DNA of 64,000 bases. Source: Streptomyces anulatus. Its GTDB lineage: Bacteria; Actinomycetota; Actinomycetes; Streptomycetales; Streptomycetaceae. A program made the position numbers and the translations under genes. Positions 24,425-33,073 of the stretch are shown piece by piece. The notes beneath the pieces are model-generated. The model had not been told where the DNA came from and did no database searches. It was given only the letters and a program-made list of their open reading frames with translations. Where the stretch lies: NCBI RefSeq assembly GCF_014650675.1, contig NZ_BMVK01000009.1, positions 186,001 through 250,000 on the forward strand, given 5' to 3'. Each line of letters begins with the position of its first letter. The stretch's first letter is position 1.

Positions 24425-26460
24425 CGCAGGAAGGCCCCGGCGACCCCGGCGTCGACGGGGATGTGGAGGCCGGTGGTGTGGGTGAGGTCGCCGCCGGTGA
24501 GGGCGAAGACGGCGTTCGCGACGTGTTCGGGCAGCACTTCGCGCTTGAGGAGGGTGCGCCGGGCGTAGAACTCGCCGAGCTTCTCCTCCTCGATCCCGTA
24601 CGTCGCGGCGCGCTGCGCCCCCCACCCCCCGGCGAAGATGCCGGAGCCGCGTACGACTCCGTCCGGGTTGACGCCGTTGACCCGGATGCCGTCCTCACCC
24701 AGTTCGGCGGCGAGCAAACGCACTTGGTGGGCCTGGTCGGCCTTGGCGGCGGAGTAGGCGATGTTGTTGGGGCCGGCGAAGACGGCGTTCTTCGAGGCGA
24801 TGTAGACGAGGTCGCCGCCGATGCCCTGGGCGCGCATGACGCGTGCGGCCTCGCGGGAGACAAGGAAGGAGCCCCGGGCCATGATGGCGTGCTGGAGGTC
24901 CCAGTCCCGGACCGTGGTCTCCGCGAGCGGCTTGGAGATGGAGATGCCCGCGTTGTTGACCACCAGGTCGACGCCGCCGAAGGCGAGCACAGCCGCCTCG
25001 AAGGCCCCGGCGACCTGCTGCTCGCTGGTGACGTCGACGGTGACGGCCACCGCCTTGTCGGGGCCGCCCAGTTCCTCGGCGACGGCGGCCGCGCTCTCCG
25101 TGTCGAGGTCCGCGACGACCACGCAGGCTCCCTCCGCCACGAGGCGGCGGGCGATGGCCCTGCCGATGCCGCTGCCGGCGCCGGTCACCAGGGCGATCCG
25201 GGTGGCGAGCGGCTTCGGCTTCGGCATCCGCCGGAGTTTGGCCTCCTCCAGGGCCCAGTACTCGATGCGGAACTTCTCCGACTCCTCGATCGGCGCGTAG
25301 GAGGAGACGGCTTCCGCGCCGCGCATCACGTTGATCGCGTTGAGGTAGAACTCCCCCGCCACGCGCGCGGTCTGCTTGTCCTTGCCGAAGCTGAACATGC
25401 CCACGCCGGGGATCAGCACGATCGCCGGGTCAGCGCCCCGCATCGGGGGCGAGCCGGGCTCCGCGTGGCGGGCGTAGTAGGCGGCGTACTCCTCCCGGTA
25501 GTCGGTATGCAGCTCGCCCAGGCGCTCGACGGCGCGGTCCGGTCCGGCGGCCGGCGGCAGGTCGAGGACCAGCGGCCTGACCTTCGTCCGGAGGAAGTGG
25601 TCCGGGCAGGAGGTGCCCAGGGCCGCGAGCCTCGGGTGCTCGGTGCGGGCGAGGAAGTCCAGGACCGCGTCGGAGTCGTCGAAGTGCCCGACCTGCGGGC
25701 GGTCCCGGGAGGCGAGGGCGCGTAGGTGCGGGGCGAGGGCGGCGGCCCGCGCGCGGCGCTCGGCCCGGGGCAGCGCCTCGTACCCGTCGAGGACCGGTCC
25801 GAACGGCTCGGGCCTGCCGCGCGCGGCCAGGAAGGTCTCGGCGGTGCGGATGATGTGGAGCGCGTTGTCCTCGCACTCCTGCGACGTCTCGCCCCAGGCG
25901 GTGATGCCGTGGCCGCCCAGGACGCAGCCGACTGCTTCCGGGTTCGCCTCCTTGACCGCGGCGATGTCCAGGCCCAGCTGGAACCCGGGGCGCCGCCAGG
26001 GAACCCAGGCGACCGTCCCGCCGAAGCATTCGGCGGTCAGCTTCTCCCCGTCGGCGGCGCAGGCGAGCGCGATCCCGGAGTCGGGGTGCAGGTGGTCGAC
26101 GTGCGGGGCGTCGACGAGCCCGTGCATGGCGGTGTCGATGGAGGGGGCCGCGCCGCCCTTGCCGTGCAGGCAGTAGTCGAACGCGGCGACCATCTCGTCC
26201 TCGCGCTCCACGCCCGCGTAGACGCTCCGCAGCGCGCGCAGCCGGTCGAGGCGGAGCACGGCGAGCCCTTCGGCGGTGAGGGTGCCGAGGTCGCCGCCGG
26301 AGCCCTTGACCCACATCAGCTCGATGTCGTCGCCGGTGACCGGGTCGGGCTGGGCGCCCTTGGCGGAGGCGTTGCCGCCCGCGTAGTTCGTGTTGCGCGG
26401 GTCGGAGCCGAGCCGGTGGGAGCGGGCCAGGAGTGCTGCGGCTTCGGGGTGGAGTGCCAT
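24421..26460 (-). CDS. Bifunctional rhamnulose-1-phosphate aldolase / lactaldehyde dehydrogenase (RhaEW type)
   Basis: A 679-residue fusion. The first about 430 residues are a class II aldolase with metal ligands in HVDHLHPDS and GGHGITAWG. The rest is a short-chain dehydrogenase with GAGSGIGRAIAR, VVNNAGIS and the catalytic YSAAK. The aldolase splits L-rhamnulose 1-phosphate into dihydroxyacetone phosphate and L-lactaldehyde, and the dehydrogenase domain is thought to oxidise the lactaldehyde. The ATG follows GAGGAAT. The fusion is common in actinobacterial rhamnose operons. Confidence 0.95.
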   Translation of the reverse strand: MALHPEAAALLARSHRLGSDPRNTNYAGGNASAKGAQPDPVTGDDIELMWVKGSGGDLGTLTAEGLAVLRLDRLRALRSVYAGVEREDEMVAAFDYCLHGKGGAAPSIDTAMHGLVDAPHVDHLHPDSGIALACAADGEKLTAECFGGTVAWVPWRRPGFQLGLDIAAVKEANPEAVGCVLGGHGITAWGETSQECEDNALHIIRTAETFLAARGRPEPFGPVLDGYEALPRAERRARAAALAPHLRALASRDRPQVGHFDDSDAVLDFLARTEHPRLAALGTSCPDHFLRTKVRPLVLDLPPAAGPDRAVERLGELHTDYREEYAAYYARHAEPGSPPMRGADPAIVLIPGVGMFSFGKDKQTARVAGEFYLNAINVMRGAEAVSSYAPIEESEKFRIEYWALEEAKLRRMPKPKPLATRIALVTGAGSGIGRAIARRLVAEGACVVVADLDTESAAAVAEELGGPDKAVAVTVDVTSEQQVAGAFEAAVLAFGGVDLVVNNAGISISKPLAETTVRDWDLQHAIMARGSFLVSREAARVMRAQGIGGDLVYIASKNAVFAGPNNIAYSAAKADQAHQVRLLAAELGEDGIRVNGVNPDGVVRGSGIFAGGWGAQRAATYGIEEEKLGEFYARRTLLKREVLPEHVANAVFALTGGDLTHTTGLHIPVDAGVAGAFLR

Positions 26461-26559
26461 GGATTCCTCGGTGTCCTTCGCGAAGGGGCGGCAAAGAGGC
26501 GGATCGGGAGTGCGGCGGTTCGGACGGGGCCGGGTGTGCGGTGGCCGGGAGAGGCGGCC

Positions 26560-26686
26560 GGTGCGCGGCTGCGGGGCGGGCAGAGGGCGCGGAGGCTGTG
26601 CGGGGCGGGCAGAGGGCGCGCGGGCTCGGGGGGGGGCGGGCTCTGGGGGGCGGGCAGGCGCGCGGGCTCTGAGGGGCGGGGCGGTC
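26560..26686. repeat. G-rich degenerate repeat between rhamnose genes
   Basis: Several imperfect copies of GGGGCGGGCAGAGGGCGCG and GGGCTCTGGGGGGCGGGC-like units fill the spacer between the isomerase stop and the aldolase gene. They contain many G-runs on the plus strand, and the template strand of the operon could form quadruplexes. Confidence 0.6.
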
Positions 26687-27847
26687 CTACGCCCCCCAGC
26701 CCGCCTGCTGTCCGCCGATCCGCTCCTCGGCGGTCTTCGTCGCCCAGCCGGAGCGCCGGTAGGCGGCCATCGGGTCGCCGTCGAGGCCCTGTTCCTCGCG
26801 GACCTCGGCGAGCAGGGGACGTACGTCGGTGTTGTAGGCGTCCATGAGCACGGCGTTGGCCTCCAGGACGTCGCCGGTGCGCTGGGCGGCGGCCAGGGCC
26901 TCCCGGTCCACGAGGAGGGCCTTGGCCGTGGCCTCCTGGACGTTCATCACCGAGCGGATGATCGCGGGGATCTTCTCCTCGATGTTGTGGCACTGGTCGA
27001 GCATGAAGGCGACGTCCGCGGTGAGTCCGCCGCCGCGGACGACCTCGTACATGATGCGGAAGAGCTGGAAGGGGTCGGCCGCGCCCACCATCAGGTCGTC
27101 GTCGGCGTAGAAGCGGGAGTTGAAGTCGAAGGCCCCGAGCCGGCCTTCGCGCAGCAGCGTCGCGACGATGAACTCGATGTTGGTGCCGGGTGCGTGGTGC
27201 CCGGTGTCCACGACGACCTGCGCCCGGGGCCCGAGCTTGAGGCAGTGGGCGTAGGCCGTCCCCCAGTCCGGGACGTCGGTCGTGTAGAAGGCCGGCTCGA
27301 ACAGCTTGTATTCCAGGAGCATCCGCTGGTTGTCGCCGAGCCGTTCGTACACGGCGTCCAGCGCCTCGGCGAGCCGGTCCTGGCGCTCGCGGACGTCGTC
27401 CTGCCCCGGGTAGTTCGTGCCGTCCGCGAACCACAGCTTGAGGTCCCGGGAACCCGTCGCGTCCATGATGTCGACGCACGCCAGGAGGTGGTCCAGCGCC
27501 TTGCGGCGTACGGCGGGGTCCGGGTGGCAGACGCTGCCGAGGCGGAAGTCGTCGTCCTGGAAGGTGTTGGCGTTGACGGTCCCGAGGGTGAGACCCCGGT
27601 CGCGGGCGTGCGCGGCGAGCGCCGCGTAGTCGTCCACCGTGTCCCAGGGAATATGGAGGGCGACGGTGGGTGCGGCTCCGGTGAACTCGTGCACCTTCGC
27701 CGCGTCGTCCAGCTTCTCCTGGGGGGTGCGGGGCACGCCGGGCCGGGCGAAGACCTTGAAGCGGGTCCCCGAGTTCCCGTACGCCCAGGAGGGGGTCTCG
27801 ATGGACTGGGACGTGAGGGCGGCCTTCACCGTGGCGGGCTCGGTCAC
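26687..27847 (-). CDS. rhaI: L-rhamnose isomerase
   Basis: A 386-residue xylose-isomerase-fold enzyme of the Pseudomonas stutzeri RhaI type. Metal ligands are visible in LLEYKLFEPAFY (Glu), VVDTGHHAPGTNIEF (Asp, His) and FDFNSRFYADDDL (Asp). It converts L-rhamnose to L-rhamnulose, the first step inside the cell. The GTG start at 27847 follows AGGAG. It heads the catabolic operon and diverges from the importer; two LacI-type palindromes lie in the promoter region. Confidence 0.95.
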   Translation of the reverse strand: MTEPATVKAALTSQSIETPSWAYGNSGTRFKVFARPGVPRTPQEKLDDAAKVHEFTGAAPTVALHIPWDTVDDYAALAAHARDRGLTLGTVNANTFQDDDFRLGSVCHPDPAVRRKALDHLLACVDIMDATGSRDLKLWFADGTNYPGQDDVRERQDRLAEALDAVYERLGDNQRMLLEYKLFEPAFYTTDVPDWGTAYAHCLKLGPRAQVVVDTGHHAPGTNIEFIVATLLREGRLGAFDFNSRFYADDDLMVGAADPFQLFRIMYEVVRGGGLTADVAFMLDQCHNIEEKIPAIIRSVMNVQEATAKALLVDREALAAAQRTGDVLEANAVLMDAYNTDVRPLLAEVREEQGLDGDPMAAYRRSGWATKTAEERIGGQQAGWGA

Positions 27848-27881
27848 TTCGTCGCTCCTGTGACGTCGGTGTGAACGCGAA

Positions 27882-27899
27882 TGAATCTGAAACGATTCA
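27882..27899. promoter_or_regulatory. LacI-type operator near rhaI
   Basis: TGAATCTGAAACGATTCA contains TGAATC and GATTCA as outer arms and a TGAAACGATTCA core typical of LacI-family sites. It lies 35 bases upstream of the isomerase start. A LacI-family gene closes the divergent operon. Confidence 0.7.
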
Positions 27900-28053
27900 C
27901 GCGGCTTGAAGGTAGAAGTACCCCCGAGGGCTGTCAACCCTTCCGGCGCAGCGGACCCGGCAGAACCCGGTGAATGCACAGGGCAGTTGATAATTCTCGT
28001 TCGCCCCCATTGACGCGCCCCACGGCCCCTGCCTAACGTCCCGGCAACTCATT

Positions 28054-28065
28054 TGAAACCTTTCA
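28054..28065. promoter_or_regulatory. Second LacI-type operator, near rhamnose importer
   Basis: TGAAACCTTTCA resembles the core of the site at 27888-27899 and lies 42 bases before the importer ATPase start. Two sites in one divergent region would allow repression of both arms, possibly through a loop. Confidence 0.6.
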
Positions 28066-28107
28066 CGATGCGGTGAGGACGCCCTCCGCGCCGTTGAGGA
28101 GCCACCG

Positions 28108-29625
28108 ATGACCCACCGGTCCGCCAAGGATCCGGCCCCCGTGCTGGCACTGAGGGACGTCTCCAAGTCCTTCGGCGCCGTACGAGCCCTGCGGGACGTG
28201 TCCCTCGACCTGTTCCCCGGCGAGGTCCACGCCCTCGCCGGGGAGAACGGCGCGGGCAAGTCGACCCTGATCAAGACGTTCGCCGGAGTGCACCGGCCCG
28301 ACTCCGGTCAGCTGCTGCTGGACGGCGAGCCGGCCGTGTTCCACGGCCCGGCCGACGCCCGTGACGCCGGTATCGCCGTCATCTACCAGGAACCCACGCT
28401 CTTCCCCGACCTGTCGATCGCCGAGAACATCTTCATGGGCCGTCAGCCCCGGCGGAGCTTTCGCCGGATCGACCACCGGGCCACCCGGACCGCCACGGCC
28501 GCCCTGATGGACCGGCTCGGGGTCGCGCTCGACCCCGACCGTCCGGCGCGCGGCCTGTCGATCGCCGACCAGCAGATCGTCGAGATCGCCAAGGCCCTCT
28601 CCTTCGACGCCCGCGTCCTGATCATGGACGAGCCGACGGCCGCCCTGACCGGCAGCGAGGTGGCACGGCTCTTCGGCGTGGTCCGCGCCCTGCGCGAGCA
28701 GGGTGCCGCCGTGCTGTTCATCTCGCACCGGCTGGAGGAGATCTTCCGTGTCTGCGAACGCGTCACGACCCTGCGGGACGGGGCGCTGATCGCCAGTGAA
28801 CCGCTGGCGGGCATGGACGAGGAGGACCTCGTCCGGCGGATGGTCGGCCGGGACCTCGACGAGCTCTATCCGAAGCAGCACGTGGAGGCCGGCGCGGTGG
28901 CCCTCAGCGTCCGGCGGCTCACCCGCGAGGGCGTGTTCACCGACGTCTCCTTCGATGTGCGCCGCGGCGAGATCGTCGGCATGGCGGGCCTGGTCGGCGC
29001 CGGGCGTACGGAGGTGGCGCGGGCGGTCTTCGGCGTGGACCGGTGGGACGCCGGCGAGGTCGAGGTGTCCGGGCGGGCGCTCGTCAACGGCGCCCCGTCC
29101 ACCGCCATGGCCGCCGGCCTCGCCCTGGTCCCCGAGGACCGGCGCGCCCAGGGGCTGGTGATGGGCATGTCCATCGAGCGGAACATCGGGCTCACCGGGC
29201 TGCGCGTCACCAGGAGGGCGGGGCTGATGGACCGGGGCGCCGAGCGCAGCCGGTCGCTCGACTGGGCGCTCAGACTCCAGGTGAAGTACGCCCGGATCGC
29301 CGATGCCGTGTCCACCCTGTCCGGCGGCAACCAGCAGAAGGTGGTCCTGGCCAAGTGGCTCGCCACCGGGCCCGCCGTGCTGATCGTGGACGAGCCGACG
29401 CGCGGTATCGACGTCGGCACCAAGGCGGAGGTGCACCGGCTGCTGAGCGCGCTGGCCTCCGACGGGGTGGCGGTGCTGATGATCTCCTCCGACCTGCCCG
29501 AGATCCTCGGCATGGCCGACCGGGTGCTGGTGATGCACGAGGGCCGCCTCACCGCCGAGATCCCTCGTTCCGACGCCACCGAGGAGACCGTGATGGCCGC
29601 AGCCACCGGGAGGGCCGCCGCATGA
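28108..29625 (+). CDS. L-rhamnose ABC importer, double ATPase
   Basis: A 505-residue sugar ATPase of the RbsA/RhaT type with two nucleotide-binding halves. The first has GENGAGKST and LIMDEPTAALTGSEV; the second has the degenerate Walker A GLVGAGRTE and the signature LSGGNQQKV with LIVDEPTRGID. It powers uptake with the two permeases and the lipoprotein downstream. The stop overlaps the next start (ATGA). The rhamnose assignment follows from the divergent rha genes. Confidence 0.93.
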   Translation: MTHRSAKDPAPVLALRDVSKSFGAVRALRDVSLDLFPGEVHALAGENGAGKSTLIKTFAGVHRPDSGQLLLDGEPAVFHGPADARDAGIAVIYQEPTLFPDLSIAENIFMGRQPRRSFRRIDHRATRTATAALMDRLGVALDPDRPARGLSIADQQIVEIAKALSFDARVLIMDEPTAALTGSEVARLFGVVRALREQGAAVLFISHRLEEIFRVCERVTTLRDGALIASEPLAGMDEEDLVRRMVGRDLDELYPKQHVEAGAVALSVRRLTREGVFTDVSFDVRRGEIVGMAGLVGAGRTEVARAVFGVDRWDAGEVEVSGRALVNGAPSTAMAAGLALVPEDRRAQGLVMGMSIERNIGLTGLRVTRRAGLMDRGAERSRSLDWALRLQVKYARIADAVSTLSGGNQQKVVLAKWLATGPAVLIVDEPTRGIDVGTKAEVHRLLSALASDGVAVLMISSDLPEILGMADRVLVMHEGRLTAEIPRSDATEETVMAAATGRAAA

Positions 29626-30662
29626 CGGTGACGACGACCGAACCGGCGCCCGTCGCGCCGGTACCCGCCTCCGGCAGCACCCGGCTGGTGGACCGCGTCT
29701 TCCGGATACGTGAACTCGCCATCCTGCTCGTGCTGTTGGTGATGATCGTGGTCACCCAGCTGGGCAACAGCGCGTTCCTCTCCGAGCAGGGCATCAAGGA
29801 TCTGCTGCTCAACGCGACGATCCTGGTGCTGGTCGCCACCGGCCAGTCGCTGGTCGTCATCACCCGCAACGTCGACCTGTCCGTGGGCTCGACGCTCGGC
29901 ATCAGCGCCTTCGCCGCCGGTACGTATCTCCAGGGCGGCGGGCATCCGGTGGTGGCCGTGGTCCTGGCCGTCCTGCTGGGTGTCGGCTTCGGGCTGCTGA
30001 ACGGGCTGCTCGTGAGTCTCGGCCAGGTGCCCGCGCTGGTCGTGACCCTCGGGACGCTCTACATCATCCGGGGCGTCGACTCGATCTGGGTCGGCTCGCG
30101 GCAGATCACGGCGGCCGATCTCCCGGGCGGCTTCGTGGACTTCGGCTCCGGCGGGATCTCGGCCGTGCCCTGGCTCGCGATGCTCGCGCTGGTCCTGCTG
30201 GTGTCGACGGCGTACTACCTCAAGCACTTCGGCAGCGGGCGCGAGCTGTACGCGCTGGGCTCCGACCCGGAGGCCGCCCGGCTGGCCGGGATTCCCGTAC
30301 GCCGGCGGATCCTGCTCGCCTACACCTTCTGCGGGGCGCTGGCCGGTCTCGCCGGCGCGCTGTACCTGGCGCGCTTCGGGAACGTCGACTCGGGCACCGG
30401 CACGGGTTACGAACTCACCGTCGTCAGCGCGGTCGTGGTCGGCGGCGTGGTCTTCACCGGGGGCTCCGGCACGGTCTACGGCGCGGCACTCGGCGCACTG
30501 CTGCTGACCTCGGTCAACAGCGTGCTGCCCGCACTCGGCGTCAGTTCCGTGTGGGTGCTCGCGATCAACGGCTTCCTGCTCATCCTCGCCATCGCGGCCG
30601 ACCGGATCGTCGCCCTGCGCGTGGCGTCCGCACTGAAGAAGAGGAACGCCCGCCATGGCTGA
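29622..30662 (+). CDS. L-rhamnose ABC importer permease 1
   Basis: A 346-residue RbsC-type permease with about ten membrane spans. The family motif region reads VLVATGQSLVVITRNVDLSV, then LGSDPEAARLAGIPVRRR and VVGGVVFTGGSGTVYGAALG. It forms the channel with the next gene, whose start lies 8 bases inside this gene. The ATG at 29622 overlaps the ATPase stop. Confidence 0.93.
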   Translation: MTVTTTEPAPVAPVPASGSTRLVDRVFRIRELAILLVLLVMIVVTQLGNSAFLSEQGIKDLLLNATILVLVATGQSLVVITRNVDLSVGSTLGISAFAAGTYLQGGGHPVVAVVLAVLLGVGFGLLNGLLVSLGQVPALVVTLGTLYIIRGVDSIWVGSRQITAADLPGGFVDFGSGGISAVPWLAMLALVLLVSTAYYLKHFGSGRELYALGSDPEAARLAGIPVRRRILLAYTFCGALAGLAGALYLARFGNVDSGTGTGYELTVVSAVVVGGVVFTGGSGTVYGAALGALLLTSVNSVLPALGVSSVWVLAINGFLLILAIAADRIVALRVASALKKRNARHG

Positions 30663-31653
30663 CTCCGCACTCGCGCGCGCCGTCCGCTGGGACACGGTCG
30701 TCGGCGCCCTCCTGATCGTGGTGCTGCTGCTGTCCTTCGGCTTCGTCGACGGCTTCGGCAACGCCCTCAACCTGTCGTTCCTGATCGGCAACACCCTGCC
30801 CATCGCGCTGATCGCGCTCCCGATGACCCTGCTGGTGGTCTCCGGGGAGATCGATCTGTCGGTGGCGTCCACGGCCGGCCTCTCGGGGGCGGTGATGGGG
30901 GCGCTGTGGAACCAGGGCCTGCCGATCGAGGCGATCATCCCCGTCTGTCTGCTGCTCGGCGTGGTCTGCGGACTGGTCAACGGGCTGCTGGTCACCCGGC
31001 TCGGGCTGCCGTCGCTGGCGGTGACCATCGGAACGCTGGCCGCGTACCGGGGCATCGCGCAGATCGTGCTGGGCTCGGACGCCGTCACCGACTTCCCCTC
31101 CCCCTACCTGGACTTCGCCGCCGGACGGATCGGCGACACCTTCGTCCCGTACGCCCTCCTGCCGTTCCTGGCGCTCCTCGCCGTCGCCGTACTCGTCCTG
31201 CACGCGACGCCGTTCGGACGTTCCCTGTTCGCGACGGGGGCCAACGAGGAGGCGGCCAGGTTCGCGGGGGTACGGGTCAGGCGGCAGAAGCTGATCCTGT
31301 TCACGGTGACCGGTCTCATGGCCTCCCTCACCGGGGTGTTCTGGGCGCTGCACTACGCCAGCGCCCGGTTCGACAACGCCACCGGGCTCGAACTGTCGGT
31401 CGTTGCGGCCGTGTTGCTCGGCGGCATCGACTTCGACGGCGGCCGGGGCACGCTCGGCGGCGCGATCGCGGGCGTGTTCCTGCTCGGCGCACTCCAGAAC
31501 GTGATGAGCCTCGGAGACGTCTCGGCGCAGTCGCAGATCGTCGTCACCGGCGTGCTGCTCGTCGTCTCCGTGCTCGGCCCGCGCGTCGGGCGCCGGATCT
31601 CCGTCGCGCGGGCGGGCCGGCGGGCCGCCTCGGCTCCGGCCTCGACCCCATGA
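30655..31653 (+). CDS. L-rhamnose ABC importer permease 2
   Basis: A 332-residue RbsC-type permease (IALPMTLLVVSGEIDLSVAS, ATGANEEAARFAGVRVRR, LLGGIDFDGGRGTLGGAIAG). Separate paired permeases are typical of rhamnose importers, whereas ribose systems often use one. It overlaps the first permease gene by 8 bases. Confidence 0.93.
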   Translation: MADSALARAVRWDTVVGALLIVVLLLSFGFVDGFGNALNLSFLIGNTLPIALIALPMTLLVVSGEIDLSVASTAGLSGAVMGALWNQGLPIEAIIPVCLLLGVVCGLVNGLLVTRLGLPSLAVTIGTLAAYRGIAQIVLGSDAVTDFPSPYLDFAAGRIGDTFVPYALLPFLALLAVAVLVLHATPFGRSLFATGANEEAARFAGVRVRRQKLILFTVTGLMASLTGVFWALHYASARFDNATGLELSVVAAVLLGGIDFDGGRGTLGGAIAGVFLLGALQNVMSLGDVSAQSQIVVTGVLLVVSVLGPRVGRRISVARAGRRAASAPASTP

Positions 31654-31728
31654 CCACGCGCTCCGCGCCGTAACCGCACCACCGGCTCCGTGCCCCGCTC
31701 CCCCTTCCCTCCGTAAAGGACTCCTGCC

Positions 31729-32811
31729 ATGCGTACGTCATCGATCCGCCGCACCTGTGCGGCCCTCGCGGCCGTCACCTCCCTCGCGCTCGCCGTCACC
31801 GCCTGCGGGGGCACCACCAAGAGCGATGTGAAGAAGGAGAGCGGTCCGGCCGCATCCGCCGGCGAGGCGGACCCGGACGCGCCCACCAAGAAGGGCCTGA
31901 CCGTCGGCTTCCTCCCCAAGCAGGTCAACAACCCCTACTTCACCACCGCCGACAAGGGCGGACAGAAGGCCGTCGAGGCGCTGGGGTCCACCTTCAAGGA
32001 GGTCGGCCCGACCAGCGCCACCGACACCTCGGGCCAGGTCTCCTACGTCAACACGCTCACCCAGCAGCAGGTCGACGCCATCGCCGTGTCCGCGCAGGAC
32101 CCGGGCGCCCTGTGCACCGCGCTCAAGCAGGCCATGAAGAACGGCGTCAAGGTCGTCACGTACGACTCCGACACCACGGCCGACTGCCGCCATGTGTTCG
32201 TCTCGCAGGCGGGGGCGGAGGACCTGGGCCGGACCCAGATCCAACTGCTCGCCGAGCAGATCGGCTACAAGGGCGAGATCGCGATCCTGTCCGCCGCCCA
32301 GACCGCGACGAACCAGAACCTGTGGATCGACTACATGAAGGACGAGCTGAAGGACCCGAAGTACAAGGACGTGAAGCTGGTGAAGGTGGCGTACGGCAAC
32401 GACGACGCCCAGCAGTCCTTCCAGCAGACGCAGGGGCTGATCCAGGAGCATCCGAAGCTCGCCGGGATCGTCTCGCCGACCACGGTCGGCATCAAGGCGG
32501 CGGCACAGTACCTGTCGGGTTCGAAGTACCGGGGCAAGGTCAGGCTGTCCGGTCTCGGCACCCCCAACGACCTGCGCTCGTACGTGAAGAACGGCACGGT
32601 CGAGGCGTTCGAGCTGTGGGACCCGGCGAAGCTCGGCGAGCTGGCCGGCCATGCCTCGGTCGCCCTGGCGTCCGGGCAGATCACCGGCGCGGAGGGACAG
32701 ACCTTCGAGGCGGGCGACCTGGGCACCTACACGATCGGGAAGGACGGGGTGGTCAGCCTCGGCAAGCCGACGGTGTTCGACAAGGACAACATCGACGACT
32801 TCGACTTCTGA
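31729..32811 (+). CDS. L-rhamnose-binding lipoprotein
   Basis: A 360-residue periplasmic-binding type I protein with lipobox LAVTAC (Cys26) and sugar-binding fold motifs VGFLPKQVNNPYFTTADKGG and VDAIAVSAQDPGALCTALKQ. It captures the sugar outside the cell for the importer. The start follows AAAGGAC, 75 bases after the permease stop. A MITE-like element lies just downstream. Confidence 0.93.
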   Translation: MRTSSIRRTCAALAAVTSLALAVTACGGTTKSDVKKESGPAASAGEADPDAPTKKGLTVGFLPKQVNNPYFTTADKGGQKAVEALGSTFKEVGPTSATDTSGQVSYVNTLTQQQVDAIAVSAQDPGALCTALKQAMKNGVKVVTYDSDTTADCRHVFVSQAGAEDLGRTQIQLLAEQIGYKGEIAILSAAQTATNQNLWIDYMKDELKDPKYKDVKLVKVAYGNDDAQQSFQQTQGLIQEHPKLAGIVSPTTVGIKAAAQYLSGSKYRGKVRLSGLGTPNDLRSYVKNGTVEAFELWDPAKLGELAGHASVALASGQITGAEGQTFEAGDLGTYTIGKDGVVSLGKPTVFDKDNIDDFDF

Positions 32812-32832
32812 TGCACGCGGATAGGCTGAGGG

Positions 32833-33037
32833 CTAGGGCCTGTCGTTTGGATCGGGCCGGATCAGGGAGCGGGGTCCGGTGCGTGCAGCTGCAAGGCGGA
32901 GGATTGAGGCAACGCGAGTGGGGTCTCCCCTGCTCGAGCGAAGCCGAGAGCTTGGGGAAGTTGGTGATTGACGACAACGCCGCAGATGCGCGTGCCGGGG
33001 CCCGCGAGCCCGGCAGGATCCAAACGACAGGCCCTAG
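32833..33037. mobile_element. MITE-like element with perfect terminal inverted repeats
   Basis: The 205-bp segment begins CTAGGGCCTGTCGTTTGG and ends with its exact complement; the inverted ends match over at least 21 bases and imperfectly to about 28. It encodes no protein. Outer CTAG ends may include a duplicated target. It sits between the binding-protein and repressor genes. The terminal sequence is one I have seen often in Streptomyces genomes, which suggests a non-autonomous element moved by a transposase elsewhere. Confidence 0.82.
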
Positions 33038-33073
33038 TCCCGCGTCCCTCGCCCTTCTGGAGGTCTCCGTCTG

